DNA of 64,000 nucleotides. Origin: Phycisphaeraceae bacterium. Lineage in GTDB: Bacteria; Planctomycetota; Phycisphaerae; Phycisphaerales; Phycisphaeraceae. Below, piece after piece: positions 7,905 through 17,079 of the stretch. The stretch's first letter is position 1; each line of letters opens with the position of its first letter. The stretch covers positions 1-64,000 of the forward strand of contig JANQSF010000056.1 in assembly GCA_028284155.1 (NCBI GenBank). Direction: 5' to 3'. Below the pieces are notes generated by a model, which was given only the letters and a program-made list of their open reading frames with translations, had not been told where the DNA came from and searched no databases. The position numbers were made by a program, and so were the translations under genes.

Positions 7905-8939
7905 TCAACCGACGCGTTCGGCCTTCGGCGCACGCGTCATCAATCGTGCGATCGCCTCGATCGGGTCCAGTTCCTCGAACAGCACCTCGTTGACGGCCGC
8001 GGTGATCGGCATCTCGACCTTGTACTTGTCAGCCAAAGCCACCACGCTGCGCGTCGTGGGCACACCTTCGACGATGCCGGGGATATCTTCGAGGCACTGC
8101 TCAAGCTTCTTGCCCTTGCCGAGCATCTCGCCGCAGGTTCGGTTCCGACCTGTCGGGGAGAAACAGGTCGTCGCCAGGTCGCCGACGCCGGTCAGGCCGA
8201 AGAACGTCTCGCTGCGCGCGCCCATCGCGACGCCGAGGCGGGTGATTTCCGCTAGGCCGCGCGACAACAGCGCGCTCTTGGCGTTGTTGCCGGCTTGCAG
8301 ACCGTCCAAAATGCCGGCCGCCAGGGCGATGACGTTCTTCGTCGCCCCGGCCAACTCCACGCCCAGCAGGTCGTCGTTGGTGTAGACGCGGAACCAGTCG
8401 GTCGTGAACGTCTCCTGCACGCCGTTGGCCAATTCGGTGTCGTCGCTGGCGGCGCAAACAGTGGCGGGCAGGTGGCGAGCCAACTCGTCAGCCACGGATG
8501 GGCCGGACAATGCGCCGAGCGACCGCGCCGCCCGGTCCGGGTCGTCGCTGCCGGCGCATTGGGTCAGCACGTCGGCGATGATCTGGGTCGGGCGAAGGAT
8601 GGTGTCGTTCTCGATGCCCTTCGCCACGGAGACGACGGGCACGCCGGCGGGCACACTCGGTCCGACTCGTTCCCACACGCGGCGGATGTACTGCGTCGGG
8701 ATGGCCGAGACGATCAACTCCACCCCCTCGCAGGCCGACGCGTCGTCAGCCGTGAGCCGAATCGATTCCGGCATCGTCGCGCCGCCGAGGTAGCGGTCGT
8801 TGCGACGGGTCTGGAGCATCTGCTCGATGTGTTCGGGGAACGGGCCCCACAAGGTCACGCCCAGCCCCTTGGCGTCGAGCAGCAGGGCGCAGACCGACGC
8901 CATCGCCCCGTCGCCGATGACCGTGATGCGTTCAAACAT
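7905..8939 (-). CDS. gpsA: NAD(P)H-dependent glycerol-3-phosphate dehydrogenase
   Basis: This enzyme reduces dihydroxyacetone phosphate to sn-glycerol 3-phosphate for phospholipid synthesis in the cytosol. The 344 residues show a Rossmann start VIGDGAMAS (GxGxxA form), VSAIPTQYIR, VSVAKGIE, LSGPSVADEL, and the catalytic-Lys segment GATKNVIALAAG followed by NNAKSALLSRGLAE and FFGLTGVGDLATTC. All match the family, and the length is normal. The second Gly of the nucleotide loop is replaced (GDGAMA instead of GAGAWG), a mild variant. GAGG precedes the ATG. It is monocistronic, with a repeat terminator on its 3' side. Confidence 0.95.
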   Translation of the reverse strand: MFERITVIGDGAMASVCALLLDAKGLGVTLWGPFPEHIEQMLQTRRNDRYLGGATMPESIRLTADDASACEGVELIVSAIPTQYIRRVWERVGPSVPAGVPVVSVAKGIENDTILRPTQIIADVLTQCAGSDDPDRAARSLGALSGPSVADELARHLPATVCAASDDTELANGVQETFTTDWFRVYTNDDLLGVELAGATKNVIALAAGILDGLQAGNNAKSALLSRGLAEITRLGVAMGARSETFFGLTGVGDLATTCFSPTGRNRTCGEMLGKGKKLEQCLEDIPGIVEGVPTTRSVVALADKYKVEMPITAAVNEVLFEELDPIEAIARLMTRAPKAERVG

Positions 8940-9052
8940 GTTGACCTCGTGGCGCGTCGATACGCCGTTATGAGCATTGTGTCAGTTCGGCCGTGGGCTG
9001 ACAACCGCGACCCGTTACAATCGTGGCGACCACCACCGCCCCGGAGACCGTT

Positions 9053-10198
9053 ATGCGAACGATACGACTGTTGGCCTGTTTCGTTGCCCTGTTTTGTGTG
9101 ACCTCGGCGCACGCGGCGGAGATCGCTTTGGCCGGGCCGATCCGGACGATCCGCGCGGTCGGCGCCAAGGGTGAGGGCAACGCCGCCGCCGCCAATGCCT
9201 GGCAGACGATCGTCAAGCGGGCCGACCCCGGCGACCTGATCGACTTGCTCAAGTCGATGAACGGCGCCAACGACCTGGCGACGAATTGGTTCCGCTCTGC
9301 CGTCGAGGCGTCGACCGACGCTGCGCTGAAGGCGGGCAAGAAACTGCCCGTCAACGACCTGCGTGCGTTCCTGCTCGACCGGGACAACGACCCGCGTCCG
9401 CGTCGTTTGGCGTACGAGTTGATCGCCCGCGTCGACGGCAAGCAGGCCGCGTCGCTGATCGACGGCTTCCTGGACGACCCGAGCGTCGAACTGCGGCGCG
9501 ACGCGGTGGCGCGTGTTCTGAAGCAGGCCGACGGAGCCATCAAGAAAGAGGACAAGATCGGCAAGTTCCGCACGGCGTTAAACGCCGCGCGTGACGTGGA
9601 TCAGATCGATCACGCCGCGGAGCAACTGCGCGAGTTGGGCCAGCAGGTCGATTTGGCCCGCCACTTCGGCTTCATCCTCCGCTGGTCGCTGATCGCGCCG
9701 TTCAACAACGCCGACGGCGTCGGCTTTGCCGCCGTGTACGCGCCGGAAAAGAAAGTCGACTTGCGTTCGGCGTTCGAAGGCAAGGACGGCAAGCCCGCCA
9801 AGTGGGTCAAGTTCGTCAGCGATGACGCGTACGGCATGGTCGATTTCAACAAGCCGTTCGGTGAGTTGAAAGGCGTGGTGGGCTACGCATTCACCGAGTT
9901 CCACAGCGACAAGGCCCGCGAGGCGGAGATCCGGCTCGGCTGTAAGAACGCGTGGAAACTCTGGGTCAACGGCAAGGAAGTCTGGGCTCGCGAGGAATAC
10001 CACCGCGGCATGCGGATCGACCAGTACCGGCTGAAGGTCAACCTGAAGAAGGGCAAGAACACGATCCTGTTCAAGGCCTGCCAGGACGAACGGACATACT
10101 CGTGGACCAAGCAGTGGCAGGTGCAATTGCGCGTCTGCGATGCGACGGGCACGGCGATCCTTTCGACGGATCGGCCGAGCCAGGTGGCCTCGCGCTGA
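9053..10198 (+). CDS. secreted HEAT-repeat and C-terminal beta-domain protein
   Basis: The ATG at 9053 starts a clean signal peptide (MRTIRLLACFVALFCV, cleavage after SAHA) and has GGAG in front; the frame opens 30 bases earlier without a signal. Of 381 residues, about 60-170 form HEAT-like helical pairs (DPRPRRLAYELIARVDG, DPSVELRRDAVARVL), and about 215-370 form a beta-sandwich with LWVNGKEVWAREEYHRG and GKNTILFKACQ, as in PA14/galactose-binding-like modules of planctomycete secreted proteins. No enzyme motif is seen. A TACAAT box lies at about 9016. Probably periplasmic, role unknown. Confidence 0.8.
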   Translation: MRTIRLLACFVALFCVTSAHAAEIALAGPIRTIRAVGAKGEGNAAAANAWQTIVKRADPGDLIDLLKSMNGANDLATNWFRSAVEASTDAALKAGKKLPVNDLRAFLLDRDNDPRPRRLAYELIARVDGKQAASLIDGFLDDPSVELRRDAVARVLKQADGAIKKEDKIGKFRTALNAARDVDQIDHAAEQLRELGQQVDLARHFGFILRWSLIAPFNNADGVGFAAVYAPEKKVDLRSAFEGKDGKPAKWVKFVSDDAYGMVDFNKPFGELKGVVGYAFTEFHSDKAREAEIRLGCKNAWKLWVNGKEVWAREEYHRGMRIDQYRLKVNLKKGKNTILFKACQDERTYSWTKQWQVQLRVCDATGTAILSTDRPSQVASR

Positions 10199-10214
10199 AA
10201 TTGAATCAATTGAA

Positions 10215-10326
10215 GAGTTGAAACGCAGAGACCGCAAACGCGCTGGGGCGCAGAGCAGACAGTTGATATACGGGAAGAAAACACCAATTCTCCCTCGCCT
10301 TCGCGCCTTTGCGTTTCAAATCTTCC
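10215..10326. repeat. inverted repeat, family H (GAAACGCA...TGCGTTTC)
   Basis: The left arm starts GTTGAAACGCAGAGACCGC; the right arm (10291-10326) reads TCGCGCCTTTGCGTTTCAAA. A second, longer copy occupies 22691-22919 with the same arms. Both sit directly behind plus-strand genes. Confidence 0.75.
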
Positions 10327-10365
10327 CCGTGTTGTAAGAGTTATCAATCGACCCCGGAGCTTCAA

Positions 10366-11565
10366 ATGCGTCGTATCGCACTAACCGTTCTGCTGATTTC
10401 GATCATCATCCCGCTCGGCGGGGCCGACTGGATGCGTTTCCGTGGCCCCGGCGCGACGGGGCTTGCCCTTGACGCCAAAGTGCCGACCAAACTCGACGCC
10501 AAGAAACACATCGCGTGGAAGGCCGACCTACCGGGGCGTGGTCTGTCCAGCCCGATCATCGTCGGCGACCGCGTGATCGTCACGGCGTCCGGCGGTCGCG
10601 ATCAGACGCGGCTTTACGTCATCTGCTTCAACGCCAAAGACGGCTCGAAGCGGTGGGAGCGCCAGTTCTGGGCGACCGGCCGAACGATGAGCCACCGCAA
10701 GACGTGCGTGGCCGCGCCGTCGCCGACGAGCGACGGCAAGTTCATTTATGCGTTTTACAGTACCAACGACGTGATCTGCCTCGACCTGGACGGCAACCTC
10801 CAGTGGCTGCGCGGCCTGACGCACGACTACCCGAACGCGAGCAACAGCCTGGGCATGAGTTCGTCGCTCATGGTTGTCGGAGACACGTTGATCACGCAGG
10901 TCGAAAACGATTCGGAGTCGTTCGCCGTCGGGCTGGACACGAAGACTGGTGTCAACCGCTGGAAGATGAGTCGGCCCGCCGCGGCCAACTGGACCAGCCC
11001 GATCCTGCTGAAGCGCAAGGGCGGTGACCTGGCGTTGCTCCAGTCGAGCGCGGGCATGACAGCCGTTGAGCCGAAGACGGGCAAGGTCCACTGGCAGTTC
11101 CGCGACGGCGCTTCGACGATCCCGTCGGGCGTCGTGGGCCACGGCCTGATTATGATCCCGTCGAACGGCCTGACCGCGCTGCGTCACATCGAAGGCAGCG
11201 AGGCGCCGGAGATCGTCTGGAAGCAGAGCCGGCTTGGCCCGTCCACCGCCAGCCCGATCGCGGTGGGTGACCATGTGTTCGTGACGAACAAGGTCGGCGT
11301 GATCTCGGCTGCGAACGTCAAAGACGGCGAGGTCGCTTGGCGGCTGCGCATCCAGGGCCCGTTCAGTGCGTCGCCCGTCGCGGCCAATGGTCACCTTTAC
11401 TTTGTCAACGAGAAGGGCTTGCTGCAGTCGGTCAAGATCGGGGCGGGTGAGGGCGAATTGGCCGGCTCGATCGACCTTGGTCAGACAGTGCTCGGCACGC
11501 CCGCCATTGCCGGCGATGCGCTGTATGTGCGGAGCGACCGGACGCTGTGGAAGATCGCGGAGTGA
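10366..11565 (+). CDS. secreted PQQ-type beta-propeller protein
   Basis: The chosen ATG has GGAG seven bases upstream and opens a signal peptide (MRRIALTVLLISIIIPLGG). The mature chain begins WMRFRGPGATG, the usual opening of planctomycete PQQ-like propellers (BamB-type). Blades are visible as repeated GDRVIV...CFNAKDGSKRWE, CLDLDGNLQW and LDTKTGVNRWK motifs, and the total length of 399 residues fits about seven blades. Whether it binds PQQ is unknown; most relatives act as scaffolds in the periplasm. It is probably transcribed alone, since a family H repeat precedes it and a long perfect hairpin follows. Confidence 0.88.
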   Translation: MRRIALTVLLISIIIPLGGADWMRFRGPGATGLALDAKVPTKLDAKKHIAWKADLPGRGLSSPIIVGDRVIVTASGGRDQTRLYVICFNAKDGSKRWERQFWATGRTMSHRKTCVAAPSPTSDGKFIYAFYSTNDVICLDLDGNLQWLRGLTHDYPNASNSLGMSSSLMVVGDTLITQVENDSESFAVGLDTKTGVNRWKMSRPAAANWTSPILLKRKGGDLALLQSSAGMTAVEPKTGKVHWQFRDGASTIPSGVVGHGLIMIPSNGLTALRHIEGSEAPEIVWKQSRLGPSTASPIAVGDHVFVTNKVGVISAANVKDGEVAWRLRIQGPFSASPVAANGHLYFVNEKGLLQSVKIGAGEGELAGSIDLGQTVLGTPAIAGDALYVRSDRTLWKIAE

Positions 11566-11589
11566 GGGGCGAGATATGCAGGTTCTGAC

Positions 11590-11655
11590 TCGTGCCACGG
11601 CCGTGTCGGCCGTGTGGCCACCTAATGCCGCACGGCCGACACGGCCGTGGCACGA
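11590..11655. repeat. long perfect inverted repeat
   Basis: Two perfect 25-base arms, 11590-11614 and 11631-11655, are built from CACGGCCGTGTCGGCCGTG and its complement around a 16-base loop. The hairpin separates the propeller gene from rpoZ and could act as a terminator, though no T-run follows. Confidence 0.85.
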
Positions 11656-11768
11656 ATCTGAAGCGCCACGTGGCAATCGGCAGGTTCGGGGCCTACACTT
11701 GTGGCTCGATTGACTGTCGCCATTCGCCCGGTGACGCCCCTGACAGCCCTGCCCGGAGCAGCCCCGCC

Positions 11769-11993
11769 ATGATCGAAGCCTTGAAAGGTGAAAAGATCGT
11801 TGACCAGGCCGGTGGTCGGTTCAAGCTGACCGCCCTGATCCAGCACCGCGTGCGTGAGCTGATGGAAGGCTCGCGACCGCTGGTCGAGCGCAAGGGCCGC
11901 AGCGACATCGAGGTCGCGATCGCCGAGATCGAAGAGGGCAAGATCACGCTCGAGATGGCTGAGGAAGCCACCGAGGACGAGGCCGAGGAATAG
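11769..11993 (+). CDS. rpoZ: DNA-directed RNA polymerase omega subunit
   Basis: The 74-residue product matches the omega core: GGRFKLTALIQHRVREL, a variable loop, then DIEVAIAEIEEGKI and an acidic tail. Omega helps assemble and stabilise the beta-prime subunit. The frame is open further upstream, but that stretch is the perfect hairpin repeat at 11590-11655, so the ATG at 11769 is the start. coaC follows after 29 bases on the same strand; rpoZ next to coaBC/coaC is a pairing known from many bacteria, which supports both calls. Confidence 0.9.
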   Translation: MIEALKGEKIVDQAGGRFKLTALIQHRVRELMEGSRPLVERKGRSDIEVAIAEIEEGKITLEMAEEATEDEAEE

Positions 11994-12022
11994 CCATTCC
12001 ACCGGCTCCGCGGAGCCACCCC

Positions 12023-12610
12023 ATGCCTGATGCCGACGTCACCCAGACCGACGCGACCTGGTCCGGTCGCAAGGTGTTGCTTGGCGTGACCGGCGGGATC
12101 GCCTGCTACAAGTCAGCCACCCTGGTCAGCCGACTCGTCCAAGCCGGCGCGGATGTCCGCGTGGCGATGACCGAATCGGCCACACGTTTTGTCGGGCCGG
12201 TCACCTTTCTGTCGCTGTCGGGTCACCCGGTGCAGACGAGCATCTGGGATGTCGACGATCGCCCGGACGCGCAGCACGTCGGTTTGTCGCGCTGGTGCGA
12301 CCTGTTCATCGTCGCGCCGGCCACGGCCAACTGCATCGCCAAACTGGCGACGGGGTTGTGCGACGACCCGGTGACGCTGGCGGCGTCGGCGCTACCCGAA
12401 GGCACGCCAACATTGATCGCGCCGGCCATGAACGCGGACATGTGGGCGAGTCGGGCGGCGCAGCGCAACGTCGCGACACTGCGCGACGAGTTGGGGTACG
12501 CGATGGTCGGGCCGGAAGCGGGGTGGCAGGCGTGCCGCACGCAGGGCGCGGGGCGCATGAGCGAGCCAGATGCGATCATTGAGGCGGCGGGGGCGTTGTT
12601 GGGGCGTTGA
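12023..12610 (+). CDS. coaC: phosphopantothenoylcysteine decarboxylase (flavoprotein)
   Basis: This 195-residue FMN enzyme decarboxylates phosphopantothenoylcysteine to phosphopantetheine in coenzyme A synthesis. It shows GVTGGIACYK at the flavin site, the active-site His in QHVGLSRWCD, PATANCIAKLATG, the PAMN substrate motif and the Cys loop WQACRTQGAGRM. It stops there: the CoaB ligase half found in the common CoaBC fusion is absent and is not next door, so the ligase must be encoded elsewhere. It is co-oriented with rpoZ and ends before a hairpin shared with the convergent gene at 12683. Confidence 0.92.
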   Translation: MPDADVTQTDATWSGRKVLLGVTGGIACYKSATLVSRLVQAGADVRVAMTESATRFVGPVTFLSLSGHPVQTSIWDVDDRPDAQHVGLSRWCDLFIVAPATANCIAKLATGLCDDPVTLAASALPEGTPTLIAPAMNADMWASRAAQRNVATLRDELGYAMVGPEAGWQACRTQGAGRMSEPDAIIEAAGALLGR

Positions 12611-12645
12611 TTGCGGGACGCCCGCCCATTGGAATGGGTGGGTGT

Positions 12646-12675
12646 CATGTCGCGCCCGGTCAGGTGCGCGACATG
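12646..12675. terminator. hairpin between convergent coaC and PPOX gene
   Basis: Perfect ten-base arms CATGTCGCGC (12646-12655) and GCGCGACATG (12666-12675) enclose a ten-base loop. It lies between two converging stop codons, so it can serve both strands. A weaker hairpin (CCCGCCCATT, ATGGGTGGGT) lies just to its left. Confidence 0.65.
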
Positions 12676-12682
12676 TGTGCGT

Positions 12683-13141
12683 TCACAACCCAATCTCCGC
12701 TTTCCACCCGAACCCTTTTCGGTTGTCGATCAGGCGCAACCAGGTCGGGGTGATGCGGTAGACCGTTTCCGCGTCGACGCGGGCGCGGATGGCGTCGTCG
12801 GCCTGGATGAATGGGTAGCGATCGGCGAACACAGCCAACGCGGCTTCGCGCTTTGCCTGGTCATCCAACGCCGCGCATCGGCCGTGCAATTGCACACCGT
12901 GGATCTCGGTGGGCGAACGGACCTCTGCATAAACCGTGGCGGCGATCTGATGGTTGCGTGCGATGTGCAGGCTGTGGGCCGACGCCGGGTTGGAGAGGAA
13001 GATCAGCCGCAGTTGATCGTCGATGGCGTACTGAAGGTTTGCCGCGTGTGGCTGACCGTCGTCGTCCACCGTCGCCAGGCTGAGCGTCAGGCAGTCGCGC
13101 AGCAGGATGTCGATCTCGCGCAGGGTCTCGGGGCGGTTCAA
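12683..13141 (-). CDS. pyridoxamine 5'-phosphate oxidase-like flavin-binding protein
   Basis: The product is a small split-barrel protein of 152 residues. It has SLATVDDDGQPHAANLQYAID near the start, then LRLIFLSNPASAHSLHIARN and VQLHGRCAAL, as in FMN-binding PNPOx-like or general stress proteins. The specific reaction is unknown. I set the start at TTG 13141, which overlaps the MFS stop codon (TTGA) and has GGAG eight bases upstream. The frame is open far upstream, but that part is antisense-like Arg-rich sequence within the MFS gene. It is the last gene of the minus-strand run from about 16973. Confidence 0.78.
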   Translation of the reverse strand: MNRPETLREIDILLRDCLTLSLATVDDDGQPHAANLQYAIDDQLRLIFLSNPASAHSLHIARNHQIAATVYAEVRSPTEIHGVQLHGRCAALDDQAKREAALAVFADRYPFIQADDAIRARVDAETVYRITPTWLRLIDNRKGFGWKAEIGL

Positions 13142-14418
13142 GGGGCGTGCTCCAACTCGGACTCGACATAGGTGACGTCGCGGCGTCTTGCCGTCAGGGC
13201 GATGGCGGGCACGGCCAACGCCAGCGCGACGCCGAACGCCATGAAAGCGTAGCCGATGCCGAACGACTCGCCGACCCAGCCGGACGCGAGACTGCCGAAC
13301 GGCACGCCGATGCGGATGGCGAGCATGTAGTACGCCATCACTCGGCCGCGCACGTGCTCGGGCAACGAATGCTGGATCGCCGTGTTGATGCGGACGACCG
13401 TGCCCGTCCAAGCCATGCCGGACGCGACGAGCAGGCCGAGCGTCAGGTCGAATGACTCGCTAAGCCCGATGGCGACGAGGCAGCCCGCCATCGCCAGGGC
13501 CGTCAGGTACGAACGCCACGGCGTCGGAGCGCGTTTACCACGCGCGGTCAGCATGAGCGAGCCGGCCAGCGCGCCCAGGCCGAACGCGCTGACAAGTTCG
13601 CCAAAGCTCTGCGGCCCGCCGCCGAGCTGTTCCTTCGCAAGCGGCGCGAGCATGGTCAACGTCGGCGACGCCAGCGCGCCCAGCGCGACGATCAACGTGA
13701 ACATGGTTACGATGTCAGGTCGCGACTTGATATACCTTGCGCCCTCGACCAGCTTGTGCCGGACGGTCTCGTGCGTTCGTCGGTCGTCGACGCGCATGGG
13801 CCGAACGACGGCCAGCGCGGTCATCATGACCGCACAGCCCACGGCGAAGACGACAAAACATCCAGCCGGCTTGAGCAGCAGAATCGCCACACCGCCGAGT
13901 GCCGGGCCGATGATGCGCGACGTCTGAAACTGCGCCGAATTGAGCGCGATCGCGCTGGGCAGGTCGTTGCGTGCGACCAGCGTCGGGTAGAGCGACTGAT
14001 AGGCGGCGATACGCAGGCCCTCGATCGTCGATGTGACCACCGAGGTGGCCAGGACGTGCCACAACTGAATCCGCCCCGTGCCGGCCAACCACGCGAGGGT
14101 GAGCCAAACGACCGCGTTGGCGAAGTAGGTAAGCACCATCAACGCGCGCCGATTAAAGCGGTCGGCCAACGCCCCGCCCAACGGCAGCATGAGCACGACC
14201 GGCACGCCCAGTGCGAACATGTCGTAGCCCAGCCAGCGTTCGTCGTGCTTGGCCAGCTCGTCGTAGAGCAGCCACTGCTTGGCGATCTGCCGGACCCAGA
14301 ATCCGATGTTGCTCGTGAACGACGCGGTGATGAACAGCCAGAAGTCGAACCGTACGGGCAGCCGTGCGCGAAAACCCGCGCGGGGTACGATCGGAGTGCC
14401 GTCATCAAGCCGTGACAT
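13138..14418 (-). CDS. MFS transporter (EntS-like exporter)
   Basis: The 426-residue protein has about twelve hydrophobic segments and the MFS loop motif GGALADRFNRRALM between segments 2 and 3. Its layout (SNIGFWVRQIAKQWLLY at the start, LGALAGSLMLTARGKR mid-way) resembles the enterobactin-exporter-like/DUF894 branch, which exports siderophores or drugs through the inner membrane. The substrate is unknown. Its stop overlaps the start of the flavin-binding gene, so the two are coupled. Upstream, a family A palindrome separates it from the permease gene. Confidence 0.85.
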   Translation of the reverse strand: MSRLDDGTPIVPRAGFRARLPVRFDFWLFITASFTSNIGFWVRQIAKQWLLYDELAKHDERWLGYDMFALGVPVVLMLPLGGALADRFNRRALMVLTYFANAVVWLTLAWLAGTGRIQLWHVLATSVVTSTIEGLRIAAYQSLYPTLVARNDLPSAIALNSAQFQTSRIIGPALGGVAILLLKPAGCFVVFAVGCAVMMTALAVVRPMRVDDRRTHETVRHKLVEGARYIKSRPDIVTMFTLIVALGALASPTLTMLAPLAKEQLGGGPQSFGELVSAFGLGALAGSLMLTARGKRAPTPWRSYLTALAMAGCLVAIGLSESFDLTLGLLVASGMAWTGTVVRINTAIQHSLPEHVRGRVMAYYMLAIRIGVPFGSLASGWVGESFGIGYAFMAFGVALALAVPAIALTARRRDVTYVESELEHAP

Positions 14419-14435
14419 CGAGCGGGATGGTAGAC

Positions 14436-14455
14436 AGCCGCTTGCGGCTTAGCGC
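14436..14455. repeat. REP family A copy
   Basis: AGCCGCTTGCGGCTTAGCGC sits in the 48-base gap between the permease and MFS genes, in the direction of transcription of neither in particular. Its hairpin (AGCCGC, TT, GCGGCT) could attenuate read-through. Confidence 0.75.
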
Positions 14456-14466
14456 AGGTCACTCAC

Positions 14467-15399
14467 TCAGATCGTCAGACTCCGCGACCCCCACAGCCGC
14501 GCCACGATCAGCACGGAAACCGCGGCAAATACCATGATCAACGACACGGCCACCGCCGCCGCGATGTCGCCGACGCTCAACTCGAGGAACACCGTCGTCG
14601 ACAGCACCTCGGTCTTGCGTCGCGTCGCGCCGGCGAAGATGAGCAGGGGGCCGAACTCGCCCAGCGCCCGCGCCCACGCCAGTGTCGCGGCCGTCAGCAC
14701 GCCGCGCCGCGCCTCGGGCAAGACGACCAATCCGAACGCCTGCGCCCGCGTGCAGCCGAGCGTCAGCGCGACCTGTTCGCGTCGCGCGTCGATCTGGTCG
14801 AACGTCGCACGCATCGTCCGCACGGCGAACGCGCACGCGACCATGAACTGCGCCAGGACGACGGCCGGGATCTCGTACACGACGGCCCGGCTGACCGTCG
14901 GCGGTACGTACTGAAACACGATCAGCAGGCTCAACCCCACGACCAGCGGCGGCAGGACGATGGGGATGTCGAGCACGGCATCAAGGAAGTTCCGCCCGCG
15001 AAACTCGTGACGCGACATGAGGTAGCCGATCGGCACAGCCACGAACACCGACAGAATTGCCGTGATCGTGCACGAGATCAACGTCAACGCGATCGAGTAC
15101 CGGATCGCGTCGTCGCGCAGGGCGTCGACGATCGGATTCTTTGTTAGCCAGTCAACAAACGACGTGCCCGACGTGACCGTGCCCTGGATCATGTAGACGA
15201 AGTCGGCCAACAGCATGAGCAGGATCATGACGACGTAAGTCGCGCCGATCAGAGCGAACGCCATGTAGAACGGCCGATCGCTGCCGACGGTGTGGCCGTT
15301 GTCCGTGTCGTGAGATGAGGGCGATGCGTCGCGCGTGCCTGTGGCAAAGTCTTGGCGTGCCACTGGCCGGTCGTCGGATGTGTTCGGGGCATCACTCAC
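14467..15399 (-). CDS. ABC transporter permease (molybdate/tungstate type)
   Basis: The 310-residue inner-membrane protein has a polar N-terminal tail of about 40 residues and six likely membrane segments. The cytoplasmic EAA loop is PEARRGVLTAATLAWARALGEFGPLLIF, close to ModB/TupB/CysT permeases, and LDIPIVLPPLVVGLSLL is also typical. It starts with GTG overlapping the solute-binding gene by four bases. No ATPase gene is adjacent, so it must use an ATP-binding subunit encoded elsewhere. Molybdate, tungstate or another oxyanion is the likely substrate, by family only. Confidence 0.87.
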   Translation of the reverse strand: MSDAPNTSDDRPVARQDFATGTRDASPSSHDTDNGHTVGSDRPFYMAFALIGATYVVMILLMLLADFVYMIQGTVTSGTSFVDWLTKNPIVDALRDDAIRYSIALTLISCTITAILSVFVAVPIGYLMSRHEFRGRNFLDAVLDIPIVLPPLVVGLSLLIVFQYVPPTVSRAVVYEIPAVVLAQFMVACAFAVRTMRATFDQIDARREQVALTLGCTRAQAFGLVVLPEARRGVLTAATLAWARALGEFGPLLIFAGATRRKTEVLSTTVFLELSVGDIAAAVAVSLIMVFAAVSVLIVARLWGSRSLTI

Positions 15400-16973
15400 G
15401 GCGACGCCGCCTTGTCGTCGCGCTTGAGCCGCCAGTGGAAGCCGGCGTCTTCAAATGTCGCGGGCGAGCTTCGGATCGCGTCGAACAACCGACGGCTCAG
15501 GTGCTTGTGGTCGCTGTTTTTAGCGATGGTGAACGGCTGAATCGCCTTGGCCAGCGGCGAGACGATGTCGATGACGTGCAGCCGATCGCGCTCAGCCAGC
15601 GTGTCGGTGCGATAGGCCAACACGGCGTCGGCCGCGTTCTTCGTCGTCACCTGCGGAACGAGCAGGGCGGATGTTTGCGTCCGCATGACGACGTTGTCGC
15701 TGATCTTGTCGTACAGGTCTTCCGCTTCGAGCAATCGACGTGACAACGCGCCGATCGTGCACTGCTCGGCATTCCCCAGCGCTACGCGCACGCCCGGCTT
15801 GGCCAGATCAGCCAGTTTCGTGATGCCGGCCGGGTTGTCCTTGGGCACGGCGATGACGATGTCGGTGTCCGACACCTGCACGCCGGTCTCGAACCAACTC
15901 TGCACGGTGTCGAGGTAGTACTCGTCGCAGGCCAGGTACGTGTCGGGGAATGCCGTCTGCAACTCGCCCGACTGGATCGCCTTCATGTCGCCGGTCAGGA
16001 TGCCGCAGCCGTTGTACTTGGTGTTGATCGTCACACCCTCACGCACCTGGAACGCCTCGATGATCGGTTCGATCGCCCGACGGTTCACCGAGCCGATGAA
16101 AAAGGACAGCGTCGGCCGCTCAGCCCACTTGTCCCCCTCGACGATCTCGAAGCCCGTCTCCTTGAACTTGAGCAAACCCTTGTCGCGCGCACCAACATAA
16201 CGAGCGAACTTGAGGGCGGATGTCGCGTCGAACGAGCTGTTCAGCACACCGATTTCGACCGACGCCTCGCCCGCGTCCAACTCCGGCACGCGCACAGCCT
16301 TGAGTTCGGGATACATCGCGACGGTCGAGTCCCAGACAATACCCGCGTCCATGCTGCCGAGCTTGATCTTGTTCGCCACGTCCGGTGCATTGCCGACGAA
16401 CACGCCGCCGCGCTCCCGGATCTGCTCCTCCAACGCGTCCCAATGCCCCGACCTCTTGAACAGCTTGCGCGCCTTCTTGCCAACCGCCGCCGCGTCAGGC
16501 TCGGCCATGACGACCTTCACGCCCGGTTTCAGCAGGTCTGCCACGGACCTGATCGAATCGTTGTCCTTGTGCACCGCGATGACCGGCCGCATCTTCGCCA
16601 GCGGGATCGACTCGCGTAGCAGTTCCTTGTCGCGAGCCAGGTGGATGTAGCTGTCGTCGCCCGCCAGGTACAGGTCGCCCTTGCGGCTGACCTCCACCCG
16701 GCTCAGCAGCGTGTTCGAACCGTCGAAGTCGAGCCGGACCACGACGCCGTACTCGCGCTCATAGTCGGCAGCGATCTTCTCCATCGGCTTGCGCATGTTT
16801 GACGCGCAGTAGACGAAGATCTCTTTCGCGTCGCCCCCGCCGCCCCAGCGGTGCGACAACGCCCAAAGTCCCAGCGACAGTATGGCGATCGCGATCAGCC
16901 CGACGGCCGCCATGACGTACATCGGGTTGCCGCGCCCGGGGCGGGCATGAGTTGTGTTGACAGCGAATCGCAT
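15396..16973 (-). CDS. double-domain ABC solute-binding protein (ModA-like tandem)
   Basis: The 525-residue chain has an N-terminal membrane anchor (MYVMAAVGLIAIAILSLGLW) and then two solute-binding domains in tandem. The first starts at IFVYCASNMRKPMEKIAADYE and the second, about 255 residues later, at LSFFIGSVNRRAIEPIIEAFQ; both continue with a G-D-(L/M/T) Y-LA-D pattern and a (M/V)xPV/VAVxKDN strand, so one is a duplication of the other. Single-domain ModA proteins are about 250 residues. ATG 16973 is preceded by AAGGG at ten bases; longer in-frame starts exist. A TACAAT box lies at 17010-17015. It is coupled to the permease. Confidence 0.85.
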   Translation of the reverse strand: MRFAVNTTHARPGRGNPMYVMAAVGLIAIAILSLGLWALSHRWGGGGDAKEIFVYCASNMRKPMEKIAADYEREYGVVVRLDFDGSNTLLSRVEVSRKGDLYLAGDDSYIHLARDKELLRESIPLAKMRPVIAVHKDNDSIRSVADLLKPGVKVVMAEPDAAAVGKKARKLFKRSGHWDALEEQIRERGGVFVGNAPDVANKIKLGSMDAGIVWDSTVAMYPELKAVRVPELDAGEASVEIGVLNSSFDATSALKFARYVGARDKGLLKFKETGFEIVEGDKWAERPTLSFFIGSVNRRAIEPIIEAFQVREGVTINTKYNGCGILTGDMKAIQSGELQTAFPDTYLACDEYYLDTVQSWFETGVQVSDTDIVIAVPKDNPAGITKLADLAKPGVRVALGNAEQCTIGALSRRLLEAEDLYDKISDNVVMRTQTSALLVPQVTTKNAADAVLAYRTDTLAERDRLHVIDIVSPLAKAIQPFTIAKNSDHKHLSRRLFDAIRSSPATFEDAGFHWRLKRDDKAASP

Positions 16974-17079
16974 GACGCGAGTGCCCTTCATGGTGCGGGA
17001 GGCCCACGCATTGTAATACGTCGGCGTCAGAACGTAGTGAGTTCGAGTCGGCGGCGTCAGCCCGCATGACGTGACGACG

